DNA of 42,410 nucleotides, from the NCBI GenBank assembly GCA_938007965.1, contig CALLMH010000021.1, forward strand, positions 1 to 42,410, given 5' to 3'. Below, piece by piece: positions 15,230 to 25,267 of the stretch. The notes below the pieces were generated by a model that did not search any database, was not told where the DNA came from, and saw nothing but the letters and a program-made list of their open reading frames with translations. The position numbers and the translations under genes were made by a program. How positions within the stretch are numbered: the stretch's first letter is position 1; each line of letters opens with the position of its first letter. The DNA comes from an uncultured Saprospiraceae bacterium (GTDB lineage Bacteria > Bacteroidota > Bacteroidia > Chitinophagales > Saprospiraceae).

Positions 15230-17548
15230 ATGAAGAAGTTACTCTTAATGGTATTTTCATTTGTTGCTCTGACTTTGAGTGCTCAGGAAAATACTAATCA
15301 AAACAGCTTTAGGCAGCTAGGTCAAGAATTGCCAACACCAAACAGTTATAGGACTGCGTCAGGGGCGCCAGGAAGTGACTATTGGCAGCAGAAGGCTGAT
15401 TACAAAATGAAAATCGAAATCGATGATGAGAATGCAAAGTTGTATGGAACATCAAACATCACATATAAAAATAATTCTCCTGATGAATTAAGATACCTAT
15501 GGTTGCAGTTGGATCAGAATGTGAGAGCTCAAGAAAGTGACTCTCCAAAATTAAGAAGTAACACTATATCAGAGAGACCATCTATGAGGGCTCTGAAGTC
15601 TATGAATAATGATTTTGATGGAGGATTCAAGGTCGAGTCAGTAACGAACTCTTCTAATCAAGGAATGGCATTTACGATCAATAAGACTATGATGCGTATT
15701 GACTTACCAAAACCGCTTAAAACTGGTGAGAAGACGAGCTTCAATATCAAATGGTGGTATAATATCAATAACACAAGAGAAGATAGAGGGAGATCTGGAT
15801 ACGAGCCTTTTGCAGAAGACGGTAACAATGTATATGTAATTGCTCAGTTCTTTCCACGTATGTGTAAATATTACGATGTATATGGATGGCAGAACAAACA
15901 ATTCTTAGGAAGGGGTGAGTTTACTTTAGAATTTGGAGATTATGAGGTGGAAATCACCGTTCCTAGTGATCATATAGTAGCATCTACAGGAACACTCCAA
16001 AATGAAAGTGCTGTACTTACAAGTGAGCAGAAGAGTAGAATGAGCGAAGCAAAGAGATCGTATGATCAACCTGTAACCATAGCATCCAAAGAAGAAGCAG
16101 ACGAGAGAATAAAAGAAAAATCTACCTCTAAAAAAACCTGGAAGTTTAAGGCAGAAAACGTAAGAGATTTTGCTTTTGCGACATCGAGGAGATTTATCTG
16201 GGACGCTCTTAATGTCAAGTTGCCAAACGGAAAAGATGTGATGGCGATGAGTATGTGGGTAAAAGAAGGAGACTGTCTCTGGAAGAAATACTCAACAAAG
16301 GCAATAGCTCAAACTCTAAGAACATACTCTAAGTATACGATAGATTATCCATATCCTGTGGCGTGGTCTATCGATGGCAGCATGGGTATGGAGTACCCTA
16401 TGATATGCTTCAACTATGGAAGGTGCGAAGACGATGATACTTATAGTAAGAGAATCAAATATGGACATATTGGTGTAATCATCCATGAAGTAGGGCACAA
16501 CTGGTTCCCGATGATTATCAATTCTGATGAGCGTCAGTGGACATGGATGGATGAAGGGTTAAATACTTTCATGCAATATATTACGGAGCAGGAGTTCGAA
16601 AGAAATTATCCTTCTAGAAGAGGACCAGCACAAAAAATCACGAGTTACATGGGAGGAGATAAATCTAAGATATCTCCAATAATGACGAACTCTGAATCTA
16701 TATTCCAATTTGGAAACAATGCATACGGAAAACCTGCAACTGGATTAAATATCTTGAGAGAGACAATCATGGGACGTGAGTTATTCGACTATGCATTCAA
16801 AGAGTATGCTAGAAGATGGGCATTCAAGACTCCTACCCCAGCAGACTTCTTCCGTACAATGGAAGACGCATCAGGCGTAGATTTGGATTGGTTCTGGAGA
16901 GGATGGTTCTATACTAATGATCATTGTGATCTTGCTATAAATGGCGTAAAACACTTTAAGCTAGACCCTGAAGATCCTACCAAAAGAATGGAAGTAGCTA
17001 TGGAAGAACGTAAGACTGCTCAGCGAAATATCTCTGAAATAAGAAATGAAAAAGAGATCAAGCAGACTTATAATGAGAAAGATCCTACATTGAATGATTT
17101 CTATACGACTTATGATGCAGCTGTACCGAATGCTCTTGATATCAAAGAATATAATGATTATGTAGCTAATTTGTCAGAAGAAGATAAGGCACTTCTCAAT
17201 AGTGGCTTGAATTATTATGAGATTGAGTTCAAAAAAATCGGAGGTCTTAATATGCCTGTCATCCTAGAATTCGAATACACCGATGGTACTAAGCATGTAG
17301 AAAGAATACCTGCAGAAATCTGGAAAATGGATTCTGAAACTGTAACAAAAGTATTCCCTAGTGAAAAAGAGGTAAAAAGAATCACGCTTGATCCTTTCTT
17401 AGAGACTGCAGATGTAGATACATCGAATAATCACTATCCACCACAAGCAAAAGCGGATAGATTCGATATGTTTAAGGACAGCAAAAGAAGATCAAGAGAA
17501 AATCTGATGCAAAGAGATAATAAAGCTAAAAAGTTGGGTACGCCTTAG
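15230..17548 (+). CDS. Exported M1-family metallopeptidase
   Basis: 772-residue zinc aminopeptidase-like protein. Residues 1-18 are a signal peptide ending LSAQ, so it acts in the periplasm or outside. The zinc site is complete: HEVGH at 419-423 and the third ligand Glu442 (WMDEGLN), with the canonical 18-residue gap. GSMGMEYPM (about 383-390) stands where M1 enzymes have the GxMEN exopeptidase loop. The N-terminal ~200 residues form the beta-saddle domain, which binds no metal. The ~200 C-terminal residues are charged and end RDNKAKKLGTP, without a T9SS tail. It is transcribed alone, with its own -7 box and a terminator directly downstream. Substrate specificity is unknown. Confidence 0.93.
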   Translation: MKKLLLMVFSFVALTLSAQENTNQNSFRQLGQELPTPNSYRTASGAPGSDYWQQKADYKMKIEIDDENAKLYGTSNITYKNNSPDELRYLWLQLDQNVRAQESDSPKLRSNTISERPSMRALKSMNNDFDGGFKVESVTNSSNQGMAFTINKTMMRIDLPKPLKTGEKTSFNIKWWYNINNTREDRGRSGYEPFAEDGNNVYVIAQFFPRMCKYYDVYGWQNKQFLGRGEFTLEFGDYEVEITVPSDHIVASTGTLQNESAVLTSEQKSRMSEAKRSYDQPVTIASKEEADERIKEKSTSKKTWKFKAENVRDFAFATSRRFIWDALNVKLPNGKDVMAMSMWVKEGDCLWKKYSTKAIAQTLRTYSKYTIDYPYPVAWSIDGSMGMEYPMICFNYGRCEDDDTYSKRIKYGHIGVIIHEVGHNWFPMIINSDERQWTWMDEGLNTFMQYITEQEFERNYPSRRGPAQKITSYMGGDKSKISPIMTNSESIFQFGNNAYGKPATGLNILRETIMGRELFDYAFKEYARRWAFKTPTPADFFRTMEDASGVDLDWFWRGWFYTNDHCDLAINGVKHFKLDPEDPTKRMEVAMEERKTAQRNISEIRNEKEIKQTYNEKDPTLNDFYTTYDAAVPNALDIKEYNDYVANLSEEDKALLNSGLNYYEIEFKKIGGLNMPVILEFEYTDGTKHVERIPAEIWKMDSETVTKVFPSEKEVKRITLDPFLETADVDTSNNHYPPQAKADRFDMFKDSKRRSRENLMQRDNKAKKLGTP

Positions 17549-17572
17549 ATTTTAGTTTTTTATAATAATAGT

Positions 17573-17608
17573 AAAGGGTAGCTTCTGTGTAAGAGGTTAC
17601 CCTTTTTT
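17573..17608 (+). terminator. Terminator of the M1 peptidase gene
   Basis: AAAGGGTA pairs with TACCCTTT, with further weak pairing in the loop, followed by six T residues, 25 nt after the stop. Confidence 0.75.
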
Positions 17609-17839
17609 GATTTTACAATTGATATGAATGGATATTTCGGAATAAGAATATGCTTTTATTCACTAGACTAAGATAATATCATCACACAATTGTAAGGCTC
17701 TCCTAACTTATCAACTACTCTCTATGCAGGGAAGTCAAAGAACATTGAGCAATATGACGTACTTGAATATCTCCAAATATAATTTTGCTTTGCTCACAAA
17801 ACATTAACAAATTTTAAACCAACTATTTTTTATTTACTA
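17609..17839. other. Intergenic stretch before the small basic protein
   Basis: I see no open frame or RNA-like structure here. It is AT-rich and ends at the strong promoter at 17840-17870. Confidence 0.5.
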
Positions 17840-17870
17840 TTGCGCAGAATTATAAATATATTTATCTTTG
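17840..17870 (+). promoter_or_regulatory. Textbook Bacteroidota promoter for a 59-aa basic protein
   Basis: TTG (17840-17842), then 20 nt, then TATCTTTG (17863-17870) matches both elements of the consensus. Transcription would start near 17877, leaving a ~73-nt AT-rich leader. Confidence 0.75.
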
Positions 17871-17949
17871 TGTTTCAAAATAATAAATTACAAATCAGCA
17901 ATATTATTATATTCTACAATACAATATATTGCCAATTAAAATTTTAGTC

Positions 17950-18129
17950 ATGTTAAAGAACACATTAAATAAATTTGCAAAAGGATCTCCGCGCAAATTC
18001 AAGTCTTCATCATTCGAAAAAAGAATGATGGTGATAGACAGTGTAATGAATGAGCAAAAGAACAAAGAATACAACCCAAGAAAGGCTAGAAATAGATCTT
18101 TGAAAGGTATCGTTTTCACAAGTAAGTAA
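17950..18129 (+). CDS. Small basic protein (59 aa), function unknown
   Basis: The frame from ATG 17950 encodes a highly basic, Lys/Arg/Ser-rich peptide: MLKNTLNKFAKGSPRKFKSS, then FEKRMMVIDSVMNEQKN, then PRKARNRSLKGIVF. It has no signal peptide or membrane segment, so it should be cytoplasmic. Its charge would suit nucleic-acid or ribosome binding, but no family is recognised. The frame is flanked by a consensus promoter and an intrinsic terminator, so it forms its own transcription unit. This is good evidence for a real gene. An in-frame TTG at 17929 is less likely than the ATG. Confidence 0.72.
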   Translation: MLKNTLNKFAKGSPRKFKSSSFEKRMMVIDSVMNEQKNKEYNPRKARNRSLKGIVFTSK

Positions 18130-18187
18130 TAAAGAGGGATTATTTCAACTAGTAATTAGTTAGTAATATCTAGAGTAGATTTATAAG

Positions 18188-18217
18188 AGCCGATTCACAA
18201 TTTGAGTCGGCTTTTTT
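18188..18217 (+). terminator. Terminator of the small basic protein gene
   Basis: AGCCGATTCA pairs with TGAGTCGGCT (one wobble position) around a 5-nt loop, followed by six T residues. Confidence 0.85.
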
Positions 18218-18228
18218 ATGTTTCGAAT

Positions 18229-18957
18229 CTACTTAACTACTACTGTGTGTTTCACCTTATCCACGTCCCAGTCAATAACCAAACCTCCCGCTAGACTTTG
18301 AGCTATCTCCTTACCGTATAAGTGCTCGCATAGATATAGGGCTCCGTCAAATGATTTTGCACCACCCGCAGAAGTTATGAACTTCTCATCGTGGACGAAC
18401 ATCACATCTTGTCTGACATCCAAATGAGGGAAGGTTTCTCTATATTTTGGAATATCAGAAGGAAACGTGGTAGAGGCTACATTATCTAGAAGTCCTGCTT
18501 TAGCGAGTACGAAGGCGCCATCACAGTGAGAGGTCACATATTCTGCGGTGGCACCAGTTTTCGCTACCCACGCGATCAAAGACTCGTCTTCTAAGTCAGT
18601 ATCGAGATGATGCTCAGCACTAGGCACTACTAGAATATCTATATCAGGGTGATTTTCGTCAAGATAGCAATAGTCAGGCAGAATCCTCATTCCTTCAAAA
18701 GAAGTAACTATGTCCATATCCTTAGCGACGAGAAATACATTCATCGCTTTGATTCCTTCTCTGTACACCGTATGCTGGAAAATATCCATAGGAGCTGTCA
18801 GTTCTGTATTATAGACGCCATCCATTATAAGTATACCTACATTATATCTACCTTCTACTAGCATCGGGCTAGGTGGTATGTGTGGATGTGGAGTTCCTGT
18901 CTTCGATCCACAACCAAGTCCAAAGACCATAAAAAGAATTAATATGATAGGCTTCAT
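18229..18957 (-). CDS. DJ-1/PfpI-family predicted lipoprotein
   Basis: 242-residue protein of the class I glutamine-amidotransferase-like DJ-1/PfpI superfamily. The fold markers are VGILIMDGVYNTELTAPMDIF, DIDILVVPSAEHH and the nucleophile elbow VTSHCDGAFVLAKAGLLD with Cys145. Residues 1-16 form a lipoprotein-type signal (FMVFGLGC) followed by a proline-rich linker, so it is probably anchored in the periplasm. The sequence resembles the amidotransferase-like sensor half of some AraC regulators, but no helix-turn-helix is attached. Most DJ-1/PfpI proteins are cytoplasmic, which makes the export signal notable. Enzymatic activity cannot be assigned. Confidence 0.87.
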   Translation of the reverse strand: MKPIILILFMVFGLGCGSKTGTPHPHIPPSPMLVEGRYNVGILIMDGVYNTELTAPMDIFQHTVYREGIKAMNVFLVAKDMDIVTSFEGMRILPDYCYLDENHPDIDILVVPSAEHHLDTDLEDESLIAWVAKTGATAEYVTSHCDGAFVLAKAGLLDNVASTTFPSDIPKYRETFPHLDVRQDVMFVHDEKFITSAGGAKSFDGALYLCEHLYGKEIAQSLAGGLVIDWDVDKVKHTVVVK

Positions 18958-19047
18958 GATTTTGTTTTTCTTTTATTGTATTTTGAAATAGAGATTAACC
19001 GCGTCAAAATATCCATCACCTGAGATAATAGATCAGAAATATAAGCT

Positions 19048-19082
19048 AAAAAAAAAGCTCCATAGAAATTAATCTATAGAGC
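19048..19082 (-). terminator. Terminator of the atpD-atpC operon
   Basis: On the minus strand GCTCTATAGA pairs with TCTATGGAGC (one mismatch) and is followed by nine T residues (A-run 19048-19056), 33 nt after the atpC stop. Confidence 0.85.
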
Positions 19083-19114
19083 CCCGATTATTATCAATTA
19101 GTCGTTTTTGAAGA

Positions 19115-19372
19115 CTAATTCTTTGTATCTTCTACACCTTGCACAAGTAGAGAGACTTCTTCTCCTAATACCTCAATGAAGCCTTTCGTAATATTGAATG
19201 TTTGCCTTTCTCCAGAAGTAGTAATTACTCTTACTTCTCCAGTGACGAGACTAGATACAATAGGTGCGTGACCTTTTAATATCTCAAACTGTCCAGTGGT
19301 TCCAGGGACTTTCACAGATTCTATACTTCCTTGGAAGATTTCTTTTTCTGGTGTTAGTACTATTAATTCCAT
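19115..19372 (-). CDS. atpC: F1Fo ATP synthase epsilon subunit, short form
   Basis: 85-residue subunit of the central stalk of ATP synthase. The whole chain is the N-terminal beta-sandwich domain (LIVLTPEKEIFQGSIESVKVPG, GQFEILKGHAPIVSSL, GFIEVLGEEVSLLVQ). The C-terminal helical hairpin of ~130-residue epsilon subunits is missing, as is usual in Bacteroidota. That hairpin mediates epsilon inhibition in other bacteria. The gene follows atpD after 113 nt and ends at a strong terminator. Confidence 0.96.
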   Translation of the reverse strand: MELIVLTPEKEIFQGSIESVKVPGTTGQFEILKGHAPIVSSLVTGEVRVITTSGERQTFNITKGFIEVLGEEVSLLVQGVEDTKN

Positions 19373-19394
19373 AGTTTATTCGATATTTAGATAT

Positions 19395-19470
19395 TTCGAC
19401 TGTTCGACTATTCGACTTGCTTGATCATCTGATTTTTGTCTTAATCGAAAAGTAAAACGGTCGAAAAGTC
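19395..19470. repeat. Short repeats in the atpD-atpC spacer
   Basis: TTCGACT occurs three times at an 8-nt step (19395, 19403, 19411), and TCGAAAAGT occurs at 19445 and 19461. The two motif types are partly complementary, so the spacer RNA could fold. The stretch does not code for protein. Confidence 0.5.
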
Positions 19471-19485
19471 TATTGGTCTAATTAC

Positions 19486-21341
<1,856 letters not shown>

Positions 21342-21349
21342 TAGATTTG
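21342..21349 (+). promoter_or_regulatory. -7 promoter box of the DUF4783 gene
   Basis: TAGATTTG fits TAnnTTTG and stands 38 nt upstream of the ATG at 21388. No -33 TTG is seen. Confidence 0.4.
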
Positions 21350-21387
21350 AGGACCTCGATAGCCAAATCAACCAAAAAATAAAAAGC

Positions 21388-21768
21388 ATGAAATCATTAC
21401 TAATCGTTTTAGTGACATTTGTCTCTATAAACTTATCCGCACAGACGGAAGTTGACTTCCTTAATGCTGTGGGTAAAAAAGACCTATCAAATGTTGGGTC
21501 TTATCTAGCATCGAATGTTTCTTTCTGTATCAATGACAATCAGAAAAAAGTAAGTAAAGCCACAGCAATTTCCGAATTAGAAAAGTTTCTGTCTTCCAAA
21601 AAGATACAGAAATTCAAAATACTTCACAATGGAAAATCGTCAGATAAAGCATCTAGTTATAGAGTAGCAAGAATCAAAACGCAAGATGGAACATATCGTA
21701 TATTTGCATATTCGGAAGGGGTCGGACAAGCATCTAGGGTAGTCGAAATAAGAATCGATCCGATGTAA
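21388..21768 (+). CDS. DUF4783 secreted protein
   Basis: 126-residue protein with a clear signal peptide (1-18, ending LSAQ). The mature domain has the DUF4783 pattern: a short helix with VDFLNAVGKKDLSNVGSYL, a strand VSFCIND, KATAISELEKFLSSKK, KFKILHNGKSS and a closing YRVARIKTQDGTYRIFAY strand pair. This is an NTF2/SnoaL-like small fold found in Bacteroidota exported proteins. The biochemical role is unknown. It stands alone, with a -7 box upstream and 245 nt to the next gene. Confidence 0.83.
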   Translation: MKSLLIVLVTFVSINLSAQTEVDFLNAVGKKDLSNVGSYLASNVSFCINDNQKKVSKATAISELEKFLSSKKIQKFKILHNGKSSDKASSYRVARIKTQDGTYRIFAYSEGVGQASRVVEIRIDPM

Positions 21769-22013
21769 ATATATTTTAGGATTTATTTAATGAATACAAA
21801 TAGAAGATGCTTATTACTGACAATCAACATGTTACGATATATATAAATATTAAAATGTGTGTTTTTTATCAGAAGTGCTTTCATCTTTGGATATAACATC
21901 ATATATTGCACTATTATTAATTAACAGAAATACATTTCGCCTATACATTAGATTTTACACTTAGAATACTTAATCAGATTATTATTTACCTAACCGATTA
22001 AAAGTGTAGAGCT

Positions 22014-22595
22014 ATGAATGTACGTGAAATGAAGGACCAAGAGTTAATTAAAACCTACCTTAAAGGCGATGACAAAGCCTTTGAAATTCTCTTAAAAAGA
22101 CATAAGGACAAAATTTATACATCGATCTATCTTTTTGTAAAAGATACTGAGATGGCTAATGATATATTCCAAGATGTATTTATCAAAATCGTAGATACGC
22201 TGCGAAAAGGAAAATACAACCATGAAGGAAAATTCTTGCAATGGGCAATGAGAATATCATACAATATGTGTGTAGATAATTTCAGAAGAAATAAGAGAAG
22301 AACCAAAGTATCGTCAACTGAGACATTCGATATATTCGATGTTTTAGAATCAAAAGATGATAATATGGAGACTACTATGATCAAGTCGCAAATGCACAAA
22401 AAAGTAAGAAGCTTAGTAGACGAATTACCACCAGAGCAAAGAGAGGTAGTAATCTTAAGACACTATGCTGATATGAGCTTCAAGGAAATCTCTCAATTGA
22501 CTAGAGTAAGTATTAATACAGCTCTCGGTCGTATGAGATATGCACTTATCAATATGAGAAAAATGGCAGAGGAAAGAAATATGGCTGCCGTATAA
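22014..22595 (+). CDS. RNA polymerase sigma factor, sigma-70 family (ECF-type)
   Basis: 193-residue sigma factor. Region 2 lies at about 20-95 (AFEILLKRHKDKIYTSIYLF, DIFQDVFIKIVDTL, FLQWAMRISYNMCVDNFRRN), and region 4 at about 130-185 (LVDELPPEQREVVILRHYADMSFKEIS, VSINTALGRMRYALINMRK). There is no region 1.1 or 3, as in ECF factors. No anti-sigma gene is adjacent on either side, and the gene has its own terminator. This stand-alone form is widespread in Bacteroidota and is likely to be more constitutive than FecR-controlled ECFs. Targets are unknown. Confidence 0.93.
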   Translation: MNVREMKDQELIKTYLKGDDKAFEILLKRHKDKIYTSIYLFVKDTEMANDIFQDVFIKIVDTLRKGKYNHEGKFLQWAMRISYNMCVDNFRRNKRRTKVSSTETFDIFDVLESKDDNMETTMIKSQMHKKVRSLVDELPPEQREVVILRHYADMSFKEISQLTRVSINTALGRMRYALINMRKMAEERNMAAV

Positions 22596-22922
22596 AATAG
22601 ACTATAATTTATAGACTAACGTGGAAGAGATGAGATTATAATTTAATACTCTACGCCAAAATAATAATAGCAAAAAGCGAATACAATCAATATTGTACTC
22701 GCTTTTTTTAATGTTATAAAAGCACATTAATAATGTACCGTATGTAGATGGTCTTTTATTCTATGAACCAAAAGAATCGAGTGATAATCTGATTAACATG
22801 ACATCTTAAATATTCACGATCTCATTATACATGAAATAAGACTACACGAGTTTTAAGTTGGCAGAAACAGACAACTTCTAAATCAGATTACCAATACAAT
22901 TCTTTAAAACCCATCTGTTGTT
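22596..22922. other. Convergent intergenic region
   Basis: This lies between the sigma factor gene (+) and the small secreted protein gene (-). It contains the sigma gene's terminator (22672-22709). The rest is AT-rich with no gene or structure that I can support. Confidence 0.5.
22672..22709 (+). terminator. Terminator of the sigma factor gene
   Basis: AAAAAGCGA plus ATACAAT pairs with ATTGTA plus TCGCTTTTT, with one unpaired C, followed by T residues. The flanking A and T arms could allow use from both strands. Confidence 0.8.
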
Positions 22923-23360
22923 TTAAATTATTATAATTTCTTCTGTCTTTAGCTCCCCTTTATCATTTGACAATATGAAGATATAAGAACCTGGATTTAA
23001 TGTATTAAGGTCTATAGTGTAGTCATTGTCTATTTTTCTAGAAACGACAGATTTATTAGACTTCTTCAAAATCAATTGGAGTGCTGAGAACCTTCTGTTG
23101 TGCAGACCAGAAAAATCTAATTCATTGGAAGCAACATTTATGGATGTACTATTATCAACCTCATTAATATCGAAATAAATATCCTTTGATATAATAGTTT
23201 CCTTTTTCGTTTCTCTTTTTATATAAGATACTAGTTTGTCATTTTCAAAATCTACGGATGCACTCATTGATAGGTCTGCTAGGTCTGCTTGACCGACAAG
23301 AAAATTAGTAGATAGAAAAACAATAGACAAAATTTGGAATAAATTACTTAGCATTTTCAT
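22923..23360 (-). CDS. Small secreted protein with a T9SS-like C-terminal tail
   Basis: 145 residues from the ATG at 23360; a longer non-ATG frame adds 15 polar residues ahead of the signal and is rejected. The N terminus is a signal peptide (MKMLSNLFQILSIVFLS, ending FLVGQ). The middle is beta-rich with no family I recognise. The end (DLNTLNPGSYIFILS, then GELKTEEIIII) follows the LxPGxY...G...K/E-hydrophobic pattern of T9SS type A sorting domains, though it is shorter and lacks the usual Lys. It may be a T9SS cargo or a free-standing sorting-like domain. Confidence 0.65.
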   Translation of the reverse strand: MKMLSNLFQILSIVFLSTNFLVGQADLADLSMSASVDFENDKLVSYIKRETKKETIISKDIYFDINEVDNSTSINVASNELDFSGLHNRRFSALQLILKKSNKSVVSRKIDNDYTIDLNTLNPGSYIFILSNDKGELKTEEIIII

Positions 23361-23687
23361 TATGTGTAGTTGGGTTTTTAATAAATTTTCACCTTCAAGA
23401 CACAATCAGATCACACCGACACTACGTTTTTTATCTTTAAAAACTTAAATGCATAATAGTTTACCATTCCATAATTCAAATGACAAAAGGTAGTTAATTC
23501 ATATTTGGAATATTAAGGAGAACGCCGCACTTTGTGACCTCAAGAACTTTGAAGAGTTACTGGCACAGGATAAAATGGGCTTTGTCAGTGTATTTTTTTT
23601 CTGAGACTAATTTTCGTTAAAAACAGAACCCAGTTCTAGTCAGTGTGGCTTGCAACGCATACGCGCGTCACTTTAGTAAGTGTGGCT
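23361..23687. other. 327-nt intergenic region with short repeats
   Basis: The right half (about 23520-23687) differs in composition from its AT-rich surroundings. It carries repeated GTxAGTGTGGCTT motifs. A 30-codon stop-to-stop plus-strand stretch (including NAALCDLKNFEELL) has no start codon and may be a gene remnant or chance. Confidence 0.45.
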
Positions 23688-23688
23688 T
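23584..23688. repeat. Repeated GT(C/A)AGTGTGGCTT motif
   Basis: GTCAGTGTGGCTT (23639-23651) and GTAAGTGTGGCTT (23676-23688) are 13-mers differing at one base. A partial copy GTCAGTGT lies at 23584-23591. The last copy ends on the first base of the M20 gene's stop codon. It could be part of a dispersed non-coding repeat element. Confidence 0.45.
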
Positions 23689-25202
23689 TATTTCTCATTG
23701 AGCAATAAACCTTTGAATGTCCTGACTCCATCAAAGTAGTTTCCCACGCGTAAGTTTTCATTCGGACTGTGTTGATTGTTATCACTATTTACCAATGGAA
23801 TGATAACAGCAGGTACACCAAGTGTCTGAATAAATGGAGAAATAGGAACACTTCCTCCCAATATACGAACTCGAATCGGCTCTTCTACGAACTCAGTCTT
23901 TAGCGCATTATAGACCATATTTCCTATCGGAGAATCAAAATCAGTCCTAAAAGCATTGTAGGCACGACTATTAGTGAATTGACAGATCTTAGGATTTTGA
24001 AACCGTTCTTTCGAAGTAGGTTTTCGATCGAGAACTAGATAGCCCAGATCTACGATATGCTGTTTCACGAGGTCGACTTGTCTTTGTGCTGGAGTCTCTG
24101 GGACCAATCTGATATCGATCTCTGCAGTTGCAGTCGCGGGCACTATTGTACGAGCTTCGCTTCCAATCCAACCCGCTCCCATACCTCTTATATTCAGTGA
24201 TGGGTATTGGATAGCTTCTTGATAGTTTGCACCTACCTTATCTATATTTCCGATGCCTAGCTTGACTCTGAACTCATTTTCATCATCAGGAACTTTGGCC
24301 AATATCGCCTTAGTAGCATCATCAATCACCACCCCATCATAAAATCCGGGAATAGTAACTCTGCCATCTTCATCTTTCATTGATGATAATAATTGTGCTA
24401 GGCGTAGTGCAGGGTTTGGAGCATAGTTTCCATAATGACCACTATGAAGCGGAAAAGTAGGCCCATGTACTTTGATACTTACTGTAGTGATGCCTCGGGC
24501 ACCAAATGTGATGGTTGGTTTATTGCTTATGTGTTTGGGACCGTCAAATATCAGTAACATATCAGCGGCAAGTACCTCTTTATTTTTATCTACAGCTCCT
24601 GCAAGTCTTGGGGATCCTTTTTCTTCTTCAAAGTCTAATATCACCTTCAAGTTAAACGGGAGCGTTTCTCCCTTTTCCTCTATCAATTTCATTACCGTGA
24701 GAAACATGACAAACGGGGATTTATCATCGGAGGCTGATCGTGCATAGATTCTCCAATCAGGATTTATATCTTCTGTCGTAAGTTTATTCCAATGGATATC
24801 GACCCATCCCTCCCCTTCTATTTGCTCCTTGAGTACGGCTTGATATGGATCATCTTGAAACCAAAACTGTGGGTCTACGGGCTGACCATCTATATGGAAG
24901 TAGTACATGATTGTCTTTTGGTCAGGCTTTTCAGTTTTGTAATTTGCCAATACCAATGGGACAGTTTCTGTATCCAATCTTTGTGTCGTGAATCCTAGCG
25001 CCGCCATATTAGATTCTACCCAAGTTATATTTTTCTCAATATCCTCAGGAAAATTGGCATCGTTGGGGATAGCTAATAATTCCTTGAGTGTTTCGAAAGA
25101 GGCGACTGTCGCTTCGTGTAATTCTCTTTGAGTAATTTCCCGTTGCGAATAACTATTTATACTAAAAAGTATAAACAGAATATTGATGATTATTTTTTTC
25201 AT
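23688..25202 (-). CDS. Exported M20-family metallopeptidase (dipeptidase-like)
   Basis: 504 residues from ATG 25202; the preceding TTG at 25211 is ignored. The signal peptide is 1-20 (ending SYSQ). The two-metal site of M20 enzymes can be traced: FHIDGQPVD (His103, Asp105), SASDDKSP (Asp160/161), DFEEEKGSP (Glu193-195) and the late His in NQHSPNE. Between them is a dimerisation-type insertion (ARGITTVSIKVHG, LHSGHYG). It should hydrolyse peptides or N-acyl amino acids in the periplasm; the substrate is unknown. It is the last of three minus-strand genes with short gaps (15 and 65 nt), following a DUF2891 lipoprotein and an M14 carboxypeptidase. Confidence 0.92.
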   Translation of the reverse strand: MKKIIINILFILFSINSYSQREITQRELHEATVASFETLKELLAIPNDANFPEDIEKNITWVESNMAALGFTTQRLDTETVPLVLANYKTEKPDQKTIMYYFHIDGQPVDPQFWFQDDPYQAVLKEQIEGEGWVDIHWNKLTTEDINPDWRIYARSASDDKSPFVMFLTVMKLIEEKGETLPFNLKVILDFEEEKGSPRLAGAVDKNKEVLAADMLLIFDGPKHISNKPTITFGARGITTVSIKVHGPTFPLHSGHYGNYAPNPALRLAQLLSSMKDEDGRVTIPGFYDGVVIDDATKAILAKVPDDENEFRVKLGIGNIDKVGANYQEAIQYPSLNIRGMGAGWIGSEARTIVPATATAEIDIRLVPETPAQRQVDLVKQHIVDLGYLVLDRKPTSKERFQNPKICQFTNSRAYNAFRTDFDSPIGNMVYNALKTEFVEEPIRVRILGGSVPISPFIQTLGVPAVIIPLVNSDNNQHSPNENLRVGNYFDGVRTFKGLLLNEK

Positions 25203-25267
25203 TTTTCTCAAGGTTTATATTTAGAGTTTCTTTAGGCTTTGAGCAGATCTGAATCTTTTGTATAGTG

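Noticed and set aside
22014-22595. Sigma factor as the partner of the FecR-like protein at 7067-7750
   Set aside because: They are about 15 kb apart on opposite strands. The FecR-like protein lacks an anti-sigma segment and the sigma gene has its own terminator.
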